A stretch of DNA of 64,000 nucleotides, from assembly GCF_900142215.1 (NCBI RefSeq), contig NZ_FRAC01000019.1:62001-126000 (forward strand), given 5' to 3'. Position 1 is the first letter of the stretch, and every line of letters begins with the position of its first letter. Origin of the DNA: Anaerocolumna jejuensis DSM 15929 (lineage in GTDB: Bacteria; Bacillota; Clostridia; Lachnospirales; Lachnospiraceae). A program made the position numbers and the translations under genes. Below the pieces are notes generated by a model. That model made no database searches, was not told where the DNA came from, and worked only from the letters and a program-made list of their open reading frames with translations. This document shows positions 1 to 7,926 of this stretch, piece after piece.

Positions 1-1148
1 CTGGAGTTGTTTTCCGTAATAAAGTTTCCGAAATATTTTGCAAGCTCTCCATAGAGGTAGCTTATATTGCCATTTCCATTGGTGGTAACAACATTGTTTC
101 GGGAATTGAAGGCATTTGATATTGCCGTTACCTTATTGATATCGTTACCGGTGCCGAAGGTCAGCTGATTGCCCTGGGTCGTATCATAAACATATATTTT
201 CTGATAGCCGTAATCCTTTGCTTTCCTTGCAACACTTCCGATAATTGCCTGTGTATTGTGGCACCAGGATGCACCAAAGAAAATCAAGTGGTCCCCCGGT
301 GAATTTAACAAATTAATCAGCTCCGCAAAGTTTACCTGGTGTAATGCAAAGCCTTTCTCGTCGTCATCCGTGAAGATTTCTGTAGCTGCGGCACCTGTTC
401 TGTTTCCCAGAGGATCGGGAGTGCCATTATTGTAATTAAAATAGGTCGCGGAGGCATTATATACCCTCTGAAAGAATTCAAAGTCAGTCCGGATGCCGGC
501 AGCTACCACGGAACCTGCACTTTGACCTCCTCTAAAAACTTTGGCTATACCGGCGGCTGCCGCTGCTGTCTTAAATCCTTCCGTATCCTTAAGGCTGTAA
601 TAGGCATTTATTTTAGGTGAACTACCGCCATTATATGAAAATAACAGGGTATCATCCGAGGTGTAATTGGCTATTGCTTCCTCTGAGGGCAGCAGATCAG
701 TTATTCTGGTCCATAATTGATTTACTGAGGTCCCGTTGGCTGCCTTAAAAAGGGAATCACTCTTGGTTATGTCAATCTGATAACCGTCAATAAACGGGTC
801 GAAATGATAGATTTTTGTTATGCCGTCCTTTTTTGCCTGTGCGTTAATGGTACTGAGTACCGCCTGGCTGGTTTTAAGCTTAGGGCTGGCAAAAACAATA
901 TAATAGTTTCCTTTGCTGCTCAAGATATCAAGCAAACGTTCTTGGGTTACCGACTCAAAAACATGCCCGGTAGCAATATTCTCATAGGAATCGGCAATAT
1001 AGTCTCCGGTCGTTCCTCCTGTGACCTTACTCCAGGGATATGGCTGCGGACCTGCTGCTTCCGCAGAAGCCACCGTATTAAACACTACGGTAAAAGCAAG
1101 TGCCAATGTAATAATACCCACAGCTGCTTTTTTCATTATTGATTTCAT
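1..1148 (-). CDS. Secreted protein with two thioredoxin-like domains (3' end beyond window)
   Basis: Reading leftwards from an ATG at 1146-1148, preceded by GGAGGA at 1154-1159, the frame stays open to the window edge (at least 382 codons), so the C-terminus is missing. The N-terminus is a signal peptide (Lys-rich start, hydrophobic core, cut near VASAEA). Two similar segments follow. Each begins with a beta strand of the type YYIVFAS or LIFFGAS and then has a helix and a 'KIYxFD/KIYVYD' strand. The second carries WCHNT in the place of a thioredoxin CxxC, with the second Cys replaced by Thr; the first copy has no Cys there. This suggests an extracellular thioredoxin-fold protein without normal disulfide chemistry. 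Function unknown. The fold call is from motif reading only. Confidence 0.7.
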   Translation of the reverse strand, partial: MKSIMKKAAVGIITLALAFTVVFNTVASAEAAGPQPYPWSKVTGGTTGDYIADSYENIATGHVFESVTQERLLDILSSKGNYYIVFASPKLKTSQAVLSTINAQAKKDGITKIYHFDPFIDGYQIDITKSDSLFKAANGTSVNQLWTRITDLLPSEEAIANYTSDDTLLFSYNGGSSPKINAYYSLKDTEGFKTAAAAAGIAKVFRGGQSAGSVVAAGIRTDFEFFQRVYNASATYFNYNNGTPDPLGNRTGAAATEIFTDDDEKGFALHQVNFAELINLLNSPGDHLIFFGASWCHNTQAIIGSVARKAKDYGYQKIYVYDTTQGNQLTFGTGNDINKVTAISNAFNSRNNVVTTNGNGNISYLYGELAKYFGNFITENNS

Positions 1149-1205
1149 AAATCTCCTCCATTAATTCATAGTAAGCATATATGTATTATATGATATATGC
1201 TATGT

Positions 1206-1234
1206 ATCCTATCACAGACATTTACAAAAGTCAA
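1206..1234 (-). promoter_or_regulatory. Sigma-A type promoter of the thioredoxin-like gene
   Basis: On the minus strand TTGACT (1229-1234) is followed after 17 bases by TAGGAT (1206-1211), about 57 bases upstream of the start codon at 1148. An AT-rich palindrome (about 1237-1253) lies just upstream of the -35 box and could be an operator. Confidence 0.55.
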
Positions 1235-1381
1235 CTATTTATTTAATAAATAATGGTAGATTCATCAATATATGGAAAAGCCAATTTTATTTAAATTCTA
1301 AACAGCATCCCTGTCTGATATACCCCAAAGGTAATGAACCATTGAGAATATTGGATACCCTAAGTACATATCTATTAATTA

Positions 1382-1507
1382 AAAACAGATGGTTTCAGGG
1401 CGGGCTATGCAACCATCTACCGCAATTTAAAATTATTTCAGCAGATGGATTTCATCCAATCCAATACGCAGGAAAATGGATTAAAAAAATATGAGTGGAA
1501 ATGTTAA
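1382..1507 (+). pseudogene. Remnant of a Fur-family metal repressor
   Basis: The frame starting at 1382 reads through about 41 codons to TAA at 1505. It contains YATIYRNLKLFQQMDFI, the recognition-helix and wing signature of Fur/PerR/Zur proteins, followed by GLKKYEW, which matches the Fur strand normally written as 'G..RYE'. It stops exactly where the metal-binding dimerisation domain (HxHxxC...) should begin. No start codon or ribosome binding site goes with it, and the upstream helices are in a different frame. This is a decayed fragment with only the DNA-binding half left. The family call rests on the motif alone. Confidence 0.6.
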
Positions 1508-1650
1508 GAAATAAGAATTCCCGTCTGTAACATGCAGCAAAGCGGCTTTCATGTACAATAAAACTAACTTTTTTTAACAGCTTAAGTGTTGCTTATCCTT
1601 TCTGAATTTGATAAACTGGATTCATAAAATAGTTTTCGAAGGTGTAAAAA

Positions 1651-2205
1651 ATGGAACAAAAATTAGATCTGCGTGTAATTAAAACGCAAAATAATATAAA
1701 AAATACATTTATACAATTACTTCACCAGAAAGAATTCAATCATATAACAGTTCAAAGCATACTGGATAAATCCCTGATAAACCGCTCTACTTTTTATAAA
1801 TATTACACGGATAAATATGATCTCGCTGAAAGTATCATCCAGGATATCCTGAAGGAATTTTCCTTTTTTCTGGATGAAAGATTTTCAGGTAAGGAGAAGG
1901 ATGATTTATTGCAAATCATTAAGAATGTATATGACAGATCATACGAGAAAAAAGAAATCTTATCTGCACTATGGACAATTAATACGGATTCCATACATCT
2001 TTATGATGACATGCAGCAATTGCTGATGGATAAATATACGTTTTATATGGCTGATCATACTTCAGCCAATAAGGATTTATTTGAATACAGGGCTTGTATT
2101 TACTCTTCTGTAGTAATGGCTACTTTAAAATATATTTTTGACAATAATGACCCGAACATGTCCCAAAAAATTATTGAAAATATTAATTTTTCTGCCCTAT
2201 GGTGA
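1651..2205 (+). CDS. TetR/AcrR-family transcriptional regulator
   Basis: 184 aa. The N-terminal ~55 residues form a TetR helix-turn-helix (ITVQSILDKSLINRSTFYKYYTDK). The remaining ~125 residues are the variable all-helical ligand/dimerisation domain. ATG at 1651 follows a weak GAAGGTG. It stands alone between the Fur remnant and the convergent methyltransferase gene, so its target is not obvious; it could act on itself or on a distant gene. The low-GC, Ile/Lys/Asn-rich coding looks slightly different from the central cassettes. Confidence 0.85.
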   Translation: MEQKLDLRVIKTQNNIKNTFIQLLHQKEFNHITVQSILDKSLINRSTFYKYYTDKYDLAESIIQDILKEFSFFLDERFSGKEKDDLLQIIKNVYDRSYEKKEILSALWTINTDSIHLYDDMQQLLMDKYTFYMADHTSANKDLFEYRACIYSSVVMATLKYIFDNNDPNMSQKIIENINFSALW

Positions 2206-2235
2206 CCAGGGGATGCTGACCTTCACAGGGAGCGC

Positions 2236-2568
2236 TTACTCCTCATCCTCTCCAAAGATCCTCCACTGGCATTTTTTCATATCAATACAGCCGTTTTCCA
2301 GAAAGGTAATTCCCTCCTTCTCAAGCAATGAACGCTGTAGCTGCCCGCTGCCGAAAACATGATCAGGCGCCATTTCGCCTGCTTTGTTAACCACCCTATG
2401 ACAGGGAAGGTCTAAATCAAACGGAACCCTGCTCATTGCATAACCGACCACACGGGGTGCATTGGGCCTCCCAGCCATCCAGGCAATCTGACCGTAAGTA
2501 GCAACACGTCCTTCCGGAATATCTGCCACTATTTCATAAATTTTCTGATATAAGTTTGATTGGTTCAT
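2236..2568 (-). CDS. Single-domain methylated-DNA-cysteine methyltransferase
   Basis: 110 aa from the ATG at 2566-2568, which has GGGAG just upstream; an in-frame ATG at 2584-2586 lacks a good ribosome site. The protein is the C-terminal DNA-binding/active-site domain of O6-alkylguanine-DNA alkyltransferase: winged-helix segment PEGRVATYGQIA, Arg-finger region RVVGYAMSR, and active-site PCHRVV with Cys56. The N-terminal domain of full-length Ogt/MGMT is absent. Alkyltransferase-like (ATL) proteins have the same length but replace the Cys, usually by Trp. Here the Cys is kept, so real suicide alkyl transfer is possible. It lies alone on the minus strand, downstream of a hairpin repeat array. 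Confidence 0.88.
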   Translation of the reverse strand: MNQSNLYQKIYEIVADIPEGRVATYGQIAWMAGRPNAPRVVGYAMSRVPFDLDLPCHRVVNKAGEMAPDHVFGSGQLQRSLLEKEGITFLENGCIDMKKCQWRIFGEDEE

Positions 2569-2572
2569 TCTT

Positions 2573-2806
2573 TGCTCCCATAGCATACCGCAGACAAGTC
2601 TGCGGTACTGCCCTAAATAATGGAGTGTGAAAGTGCTTTTCTTTCACACTTGCTCCCATTGCATACCGCAGACAGGTCTGCGGTACTGCCCTAAATAATG
2701 GAGTGTGAAAGCGCTATTCTTTCACACTTGCTCCCATAGCATACCGCAGACAAGTCTGCGGTACTGCCCTAAATAATGGAGTGTGTAAGCGCTATTCTTT
2801 CACACT
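2573..2806. repeat. 78-bp tandem repeat, three copies, two hairpins per unit
   Basis: Units run 2573-2650, 2651-2728 and 2729-2806 and differ by only a few bases. Each unit holds a perfect 10-bp inverted repeat (TACCGCAGAC / GTCTGCGGTA, 2-base centre) and a second 10-bp one (AGTGTGAAAG / CTTTCACACT, 7-base T-rich loop). The array lies between the 3' end of the cellulase gene and the methyltransferase start, and its first unit overlaps the ribosome-site region of that gene. The second hairpin resembles the terminator-like repeat at 7761-7926. Confidence 0.9.
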
Positions 2807-2982
2807 TCTTCCTTTTTCGATTTTATTCACATTATATTATACACTTTTCAACTAGCCATTTCTATATAAATACCAGAACGAGTCTGATTTTATCCCTTCT
2901 ATCTATTTTAACCTTTCATTTTCAATAAGAAATGAGGATGCCCTCCAAAGCTTACACCTTGCGGACACCCCCACTATTTTAA

Positions 2983-3027
2983 TTTACCGGCAGTTTATTT
3001 ACCAGCAGTTTATTTACCGTTAGTTTT
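2983..3027. repeat. 15-bp direct repeat, three degenerate copies
   Basis: TTTACCGGCAGTTTA-like units repeat with a 15-bp period directly behind the cellulase stop codon; the last copy has diverged. Apart from this and the 78-bp array, the stretch 2807-3028 shows nothing else. Confidence 0.6.
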
Positions 3028-3028
3028 A

Positions 3029-4984
3029 TTATCGATAACAGTAACATACGGAATATACGGTTGCCGTACTGCTGCCCGCACCGGCATGGATTTGGTCAAG
3101 CTTATTTAAGAAATCACTTGAACCAAATGCCGCTACACAGTTCGCATAGGAATATTTTGCAAAATAATGTCCATTGGCAGTACCTGATTCGCTCATGCTG
3201 ACCTTGCCCCAGCTGCTTCCGCCGGACCAGCTTTGAAGAATAAATTCAATCTGATCCTTGGTTCCGCTGTACTCTACATAGAAATAGCCATTTGAAATTA
3301 TGCTCTGAGGGTCAAAGCTTCCTCCATTCTTTTTCGTCTTAACAGACACTGCCTGATCCCAGGGTGATGCTGTTGATGAACCCCAGAAAAGAGAAACATA
3401 CTTGTCACTGCCGCCGTTATTATCCGAATCTGACCCTTTCCCGTAATTGTAGCACAATGAGTAAACAGTAATAGCTTTATCCGTAGCACCAACATAAATT
3501 TTATCCAGCTGTCCGCTGAAATTGGAGCCAAATGCTTTCACACAGTTATCATAAGAAAATTTCGCATAATATCGTCCATTGATGCTGCCGGATTCGCTGA
3601 TTGAAACTTTACTCCAGTTGTTTCCCCCTGAAAGGCTCTGAAAAATCAGTTCAACCTGGTCCTTGGTTCCGCTGTATTCCACATAAAAATGTCCTCCTGC
3701 CTTAATGTCCGAAGGATTAAAATTGCCGCCGCATCTTGTGGTAGAAACAGTAACTGCCTGACCCCAATTCGAAGCAGAGGCAGTCCCCCAGAATAGGGAT
3801 ACGTATTTACCGTCGTTGTCATTTGGTGCACCCTTATATACGTTTATAAGAGCATCCGCAATTCCTCCAAAGGTAAAAGACAGTGAGTTTCGGTCAAAAA
3901 TCCCGAACTTCTCTGACCCGGTTCCGGTGCTGTTATTATCCCACCAGATACAGGGGATATTATATTGTTTTGCCATGGTTGCATATATTTGTGTGAATTT
4001 TTCACGGTCAGCGGTATTATTCTTATTTATTGCACCGAATTCTCCGATAACAACCGGAATGCCCTTGCTGATAAAAACGGAATTCAGCTGACTGAAAACA
4101 GAAGATAGTGAATTGTAGTCCGAATCCGTCCAGTTTGAATGTCCGCCGCCCTCATAAGCAAAATCAAAGGGCTGGTAAGCATGGATGGAAACAGCAATCA
4201 TATTATCACTTGAAAGGTTTTTCCACCCATACAATTTAGGGCTGTCGGAGGAAGCACAATAGGTAGGCAGCAAAATAAGTCTGGAGGAATTGTTTCCGCC
4301 TGTCGCACGGATAGCAGCACGGCCGGCTTCGTTGTATTGATTTACGCAGTCGTAGTATGCAGTGTTTCCGCCCCAATCCTCACCGCATCTTGGTTCATTG
4401 TTGATTTCAAAGATCAGCTTGTCACCGTAATTTTTAAATCGGTTGCCAACCTGGTCCCATATAGCTGACAATTCACTTTTGACACGCTGCTGAACAGAAC
4501 CGTCTGTGGAAACCAATTTTTGCAAATCATTATGGTGAACATTAATTATGACATACATTCCATTAGCAAGGCCATAATTTACAACAGTTTCAACTCTGTC
4601 CATATAGCTGGAGCTGATTGTATATTTGGATGGATCTGAATAATTGTCATCCCACCTTACAGGAATGCGCAGGGTCTTAAACCCCCTTGCCGCAATGGTG
4701 TCAATCATTGCCTTTGTTGTCTTCGGGTTTCCCCAATAGGTTTCGTTATTCTCGGATTCCAGTGAATTTCCGAGATTCCAGCCGGCTCCCATATCGGAAA
4801 CCAGCTGCGAAGCCGAAAGCCCTCTCATCTGTGTCGAAGAGCTGTATCCGGCAGTGAATTCAGAGGTATCCGCTGACGCATCAGCGTTAATGCAGCCAAA
4901 GCCGGATACACTGATAATAGTAAATAATGCAGCTGTAACACAACTTAATAGCTGTTTTTTATAAATCGATTTAAATATACCCAT
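3029..4984 (-). CDS. Secreted GH5 cellulase with two duplicated C-terminal modules
   Basis: 651 aa. A signal peptide covers residues 1-36. The GH5 TIM barrel spans about 55-385: it opens with the family's typical MGAGWNLGNSL, has acid/base Glu197 in FEINNEP, and nucleophile Glu315 in VVIGEFGA. HAYQPFDF near 268-275 fits the active-site His/Tyr region. After a short linker come two ~120-residue modules (about 392-515 and 527-651) that are clear duplicates: both start KYVSLFWG, contain FYVEYSGTKDQ and end with a Tyr-rich strand. They sit where carbohydrate-binding modules usually sit. No dockerin or S-layer repeat is seen, so it is probably a free endoglucanase acting on cellulose or a related beta-glucan. 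Monocistronic. Confidence 0.92.
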   Translation of the reverse strand: MGIFKSIYKKQLLSCVTAALFTIISVSGFGCINADASADTSEFTAGYSSSTQMRGLSASQLVSDMGAGWNLGNSLESENNETYWGNPKTTKAMIDTIAARGFKTLRIPVRWDDNYSDPSKYTISSSYMDRVETVVNYGLANGMYVIINVHHNDLQKLVSTDGSVQQRVKSELSAIWDQVGNRFKNYGDKLIFEINNEPRCGEDWGGNTAYYDCVNQYNEAGRAAIRATGGNNSSRLILLPTYCASSDSPKLYGWKNLSSDNMIAVSIHAYQPFDFAYEGGGHSNWTDSDYNSLSSVFSQLNSVFISKGIPVVIGEFGAINKNNTADREKFTQIYATMAKQYNIPCIWWDNNSTGTGSEKFGIFDRNSLSFTFGGIADALINVYKGAPNDNDGKYVSLFWGTASASNWGQAVTVSTTRCGGNFNPSDIKAGGHFYVEYSGTKDQVELIFQSLSGGNNWSKVSISESGSINGRYYAKFSYDNCVKAFGSNFSGQLDKIYVGATDKAITVYSLCYNYGKGSDSDNNGGSDKYVSLFWGSSTASPWDQAVSVKTKKNGGSFDPQSIISNGYFYVEYSGTKDQIEFILQSWSGGSSWGKVSMSESGTANGHYFAKYSYANCVAAFGSSDFLNKLDQIHAGAGSSTATVYSVCYCYR

Positions 4985-5169
4985 TATTTATCATCCTTTC
5001 ATCAATATGAAACTTTTGTACCTGTAAATTAAATATAAAAGAAATATACCGATATTGGATTTATTTATTCTTTTGGTGAAGTTTCAAGGACATCATTTTT
5101 CAGGAAATATATTGTTATAATGAGCATTGTAAACTTATTAATTGGGTACTTATCAAAGCCACCCTTTAC

Positions 5170-5276
5170 TTGACATAAAATGCATCATAAAGTATCATAT
5201 CAATTATGTAGCACTATGAGATGCTGTTGAGTATTTTGCCGATACTATCACCACATGCTATTTCTTATAGTGCTAC
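5170..5276 (+). other. Promoter-like site followed by a nested hairpin; possible small RNA
   Basis: TTGACA (5170-5175), 17 bases, TATCAT (5193-5198), then a stem with arms GTAGCACTAT (5208-5217) and ATAGTGCTAC (5267-5276). A second hairpin lies inside it (AGTAT 5230-5234 / ATACT 5242-5246). No plus-strand reading frame follows. A short non-coding transcript is one reading; the right arm overlaps the end of the small minus-strand gene, so it could instead be antisense to it or serve as its terminator. Nothing else is seen between 4985 and 5247 apart from the expected cellulase promoter region. Confidence 0.3.
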
Positions 5277-5424
5277 CTTCATCTGCTTTGGCATAGGCAT
5301 TTATCCTACCTCCTCTCATCCTGGCAGAATCATAGCAAATAATAGCTCCTGCCGATTCAGCTGCACTTAAAACATCTGTTATAAGCCGAGCTGAAACCAT
5401 GATTGCCTTTAAATTCTTTAACAT
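5248..5424 (-). CDS. Small hypothetical protein, 58 aa
   Basis: Start chosen at the ATG at 5422-5424 because AAGGAG (5431-5436) lies at the right distance; the frame extends further upstream without a better signal. The product is a 58-residue protein, mildly basic, with a hydrophobic first half (AIMVSARLITDVL). I recognise no family. The good ribosome site is the main argument that it is real; isolation and short length argue against it. Confidence 0.35.
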   Translation of the reverse strand: MLKNLKAIMVSARLITDVLSAAESAGAIICYDSARMRGGRINAYAKADEGSTIRNSMW

Positions 5425-5873
5425 TGGCCTCTCCTTCATCAATTCGATATAAATACTCCTATCGTTTAAATATTTCATAGTGCACATCTGAATAAAACCA
5501 TACCTCCCCTCCGTAAAACTTAATTCTAGCAGAATGTGCATCTTAAGAAATTATACTACTATTAGCAAATGTTTACAATGTACATTGCATCTTTCTGGCA
5601 TTTTTCAGCCATTTGCATAATTTTTTATTCCTATTGCTTCATAAAAATATAATTTCTTATCAGATTCTGCACAAATTCAAATGCAAAAATGATTAAAATG
5701 TGGAAAATTTATAGTTTCTTAATGCCCTCTTAATTCTCTGTCCGGCTGTCAGAAAAGTACTTTAATTTTCCCTGGAATATGATATAATTTATCAATAAGG
5801 AGCTATATTTGAGTTAAGTTTTTAAACTGAATACTACTTCTATAATATATGGAATATAATCGAGGTGATCATA

Positions 5874-6245
5874 ATGCAAATTAAAGAATCTGCTGAAAAT
5901 TATCTGGAAACAATCCTTGTTTTAAAGGAACAACTTGGCCAGGTCCGGTCCATTGACCTTGCTAACGAGCTTGGTTTCACGAAGCCGAGTGTCAGCGTTG
6001 CTATGAAAAAGCTGCGTGAAAACGGTTATATTCAGGTGGATGAAAATGGTTATATTACATTAAAAAAAGCAGGCTATGAAATTGCCTCTCAAATATATGA
6101 CCGCCATAAGACCATTACCAGCCTGTTAATATCCGCCGGCGTCAATGCCAAGACCGCTTCTGAGGATGCATGCAGAATCGAGCATGTTATCAGTAATGAA
6201 AGCTATCAGTGTATCAAAAACTATTTTGCAAAAAAAGAATCCTGA
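5874..6245 (+). CDS. DtxR-family iron-type metalloregulator
   Basis: 123 aa from the ATG at 5874; GAGGTG at 5862-5867 favours it over the GTG at 5865. Residues ~1-62 are the winged helix (SIDLANELGFTKPSVSVAMKKL) and 63-123 the dimerisation/metal domain. DACRIEHVIS (98-107) matches the DtxR/IdeR primary site with Cys100, Glu103 and His104; manganese-type MntR has Glu where this has Cys. His78 fits the ancillary site, while Asn9 stands where DtxR has Met10. No SH3-like third domain, so it has MntR-like length. Probably a metal-dependent repressor that senses Fe(II). It stands alone; possible targets are the central transporter cassettes. Confidence 0.82.
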   Translation: MQIKESAENYLETILVLKEQLGQVRSIDLANELGFTKPSVSVAMKKLRENGYIQVDENGYITLKKAGYEIASQIYDRHKTITSLLISAGVNAKTASEDACRIEHVISNESYQCIKNYFAKKES

Positions 6246-6298
6246 TTCAAACAATGCGGCAGGCTTTAGGGAGCCGCAGGTTTTATACAGATAATGAA

Positions 6299-6326
6299 AG
6301 CGCCCTGTCAAAATTGACAGGGCGCT
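6299..6326. terminator. Strong GC-rich hairpin between convergent genes
   Basis: Arms of 13 bp, AGCGCCCTGTCAA (6299-6311) and its complement (6314-6326), lie between the convergent ends of the DtxR-type gene and the 415-aa gene. There is no long T tract on either side, so termination is inferred from position and stem strength. Confidence 0.65.
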
Positions 6327-6350
6327 TCAGCTATGTACACTCTATATTTT

Positions 6351-7598
6351 CTATCCTTCGATATTTGGGACACTCCCCGTATAGCTGTCAAAAACGATGG
6401 AATGTGCATACCAGGAGGGCGTATCACCAAAGAGACGCCTGATTTCGGGAACAACCTCATTGACCCATAAGCTGATGAGCATTTTCAAATCGGCTGCGAA
6501 TAGTTCCAGCTCCTTCATGGAATGACAGATGCGGTCACTTGAAACCATACGGTTTACAGTGAAATTATATCCGCTGCAATCCAGTCTGATATAGAGATAA
6601 TTACGCTGAAACCACGGACTGATATTTAATACATAATTACCCTCGGTAAGAATTTTGGCGAACTCACAATACCCGTCGATTTTTGGATGCCGCCAAATAA
6701 AGCCGTCTTCCCTGAGCACCTTTTTAAAATACGAAATCCTGTTTGGAGTGCAATAATTCTGTTCCGGCTGAATACCCGGAATGGACTGGTAGCTTTCTTT
6801 TCCAAAAGGAATCCCGCTGGGCATGGAAAGCTCACTCCACGCCTTGCTTCGGCTTTGTAAATAAAGCCCTAGCTGTTTTGCTGCCGCTTCAAAATGCAGC
6901 ATCTCCTGAGGTGAAAAACAGCAGACCATTTGCCTGCTCATGAACTGACCGCCGAACCGGGTGCAGAGCTCCTCTATTTGGGTATCTGCCTGTGAAAGGG
7001 TTCCCTCTTCAATGAACTGCGTTACCTCAAAGCGCAGATGCAGAGGATTGTAGCCTGTTCCATAGTCAAAGCTTTTTTCCAGAACAATACAGTCCGACTG
7101 ATAAAAGGAACTGCTGCCGCAGCTATTGATGCCATCCGCCGCACATTCTGCATCCGGCATGGAGTATGATAAAGCCGGTATCGTATTGCTGTCTCCAAAC
7201 CAGGAAATGCTGTCCAACACAATTGAGACGTTGTAAAAAGAGTAGGGTCTTGGGATTTTTTCGACAACTGCGGTCAGCAGCTCCGGTGTCACCGCCTCAT
7301 CCAATTCTGGCTGAACATAAGCAAATCTGCTGACAGCAGGAAAATTGGAAGCTATACTCACCTCCGGCCTTTTTTCACTGCGTAAACGCAGATATTGCTG
7401 CAGCGGCGGGAATGCCTTGATCAGCTTCCCCATAGAGGTTTTGGAAAACGGAGGATTTTCGGTTTCCGGCACATCTTCAAATGCGAACAGGTAACGCTCA
7501 GGCAATCGTTCCTTTAATACTCCTAACAGATAAGGTATGGTCTTTTGAAATGAAGCCACCTTTTTCAAATCCTGTGTCACAGATATAAAAACTCGCAT
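6351..7598 (-). CDS. Hypothetical protein, 415 aa
   Basis: Starts at ATG 7596-7598 behind GGGAGAGGGG. No signal peptide or membrane segment is seen, so it is probably cytosolic. The sequence is rich in aromatic residues and opens with MRVFISVTQDLKKV. Recognisable stretches such as SFYNVSIVLDSISWFGDS and WFQRNYLYIRLDCSGYNF do not remind me of a named family. It ends next to a strong bidirectional hairpin and is followed upstream by an intergenic region, so it appears monocistronic. Long, well-started and free of breaks, hence a real gene of unknown function. Confidence 0.7.
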   Translation of the reverse strand: MRVFISVTQDLKKVASFQKTIPYLLGVLKERLPERYLFAFEDVPETENPPFSKTSMGKLIKAFPPLQQYLRLRSEKRPEVSIASNFPAVSRFAYVQPELDEAVTPELLTAVVEKIPRPYSFYNVSIVLDSISWFGDSNTIPALSYSMPDAECAADGINSCGSSSFYQSDCIVLEKSFDYGTGYNPLHLRFEVTQFIEEGTLSQADTQIEELCTRFGGQFMSRQMVCCFSPQEMLHFEAAAKQLGLYLQSRSKAWSELSMPSGIPFGKESYQSIPGIQPEQNYCTPNRISYFKKVLREDGFIWRHPKIDGYCEFAKILTEGNYVLNISPWFQRNYLYIRLDCSGYNFTVNRMVSSDRICHSMKELELFAADLKMLISLWVNEVVPEIRRLFGDTPSWYAHSIVFDSYTGSVPNIEG

Positions 7599-7760
7599 AA
7601 CCCCTCTCCCTTACTTATCCTTATTACCTTTTTCAAATCCTTCCGCCTGCACGATGGCATCTGACAGCTTTTCAAAAAACTATCCTATTTATGATAAGAA
7701 AGTTTATTTTAAAGTATAACATAGCTGCAATATTTTGTCATTATTTAAACAGATAACTGA

Positions 7761-7926
7761 GCCTTTCCAATACGCCGCAAGATTGGGCTGAGGATTTCGC
7801 AGGCACTTGTGTGAAAATTGCTTTTTAATTTTCACACTTAACATCCATGCCCTCCCAGCACTCCACAAGATTGGGCCGAGGATTTCCCAGGCACTTGTAT
7901 GAAAATTGCTTTTTAATTTTCACACT
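7761..7926 (-). repeat. Two-copy repeat with terminator-like hairpins, 88-bp period
   Basis: Copies at about 7761-7838 and 7849-7926 share the core AAGATTGGG(C)YGAGGATTTC and both end in a hairpin with arms GTGTGAAAATT / AATTTTCACAC (first arm GTATGAAAATT in the second copy) around a GCTTTTT loop. The hairpin family is related to the one at 2573-2806. The second copy overlaps the stop codon of the exporter gene at 7920, and both should terminate cassette A. The rest of 7599-7760 shows nothing recognisable. Confidence 0.75.
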
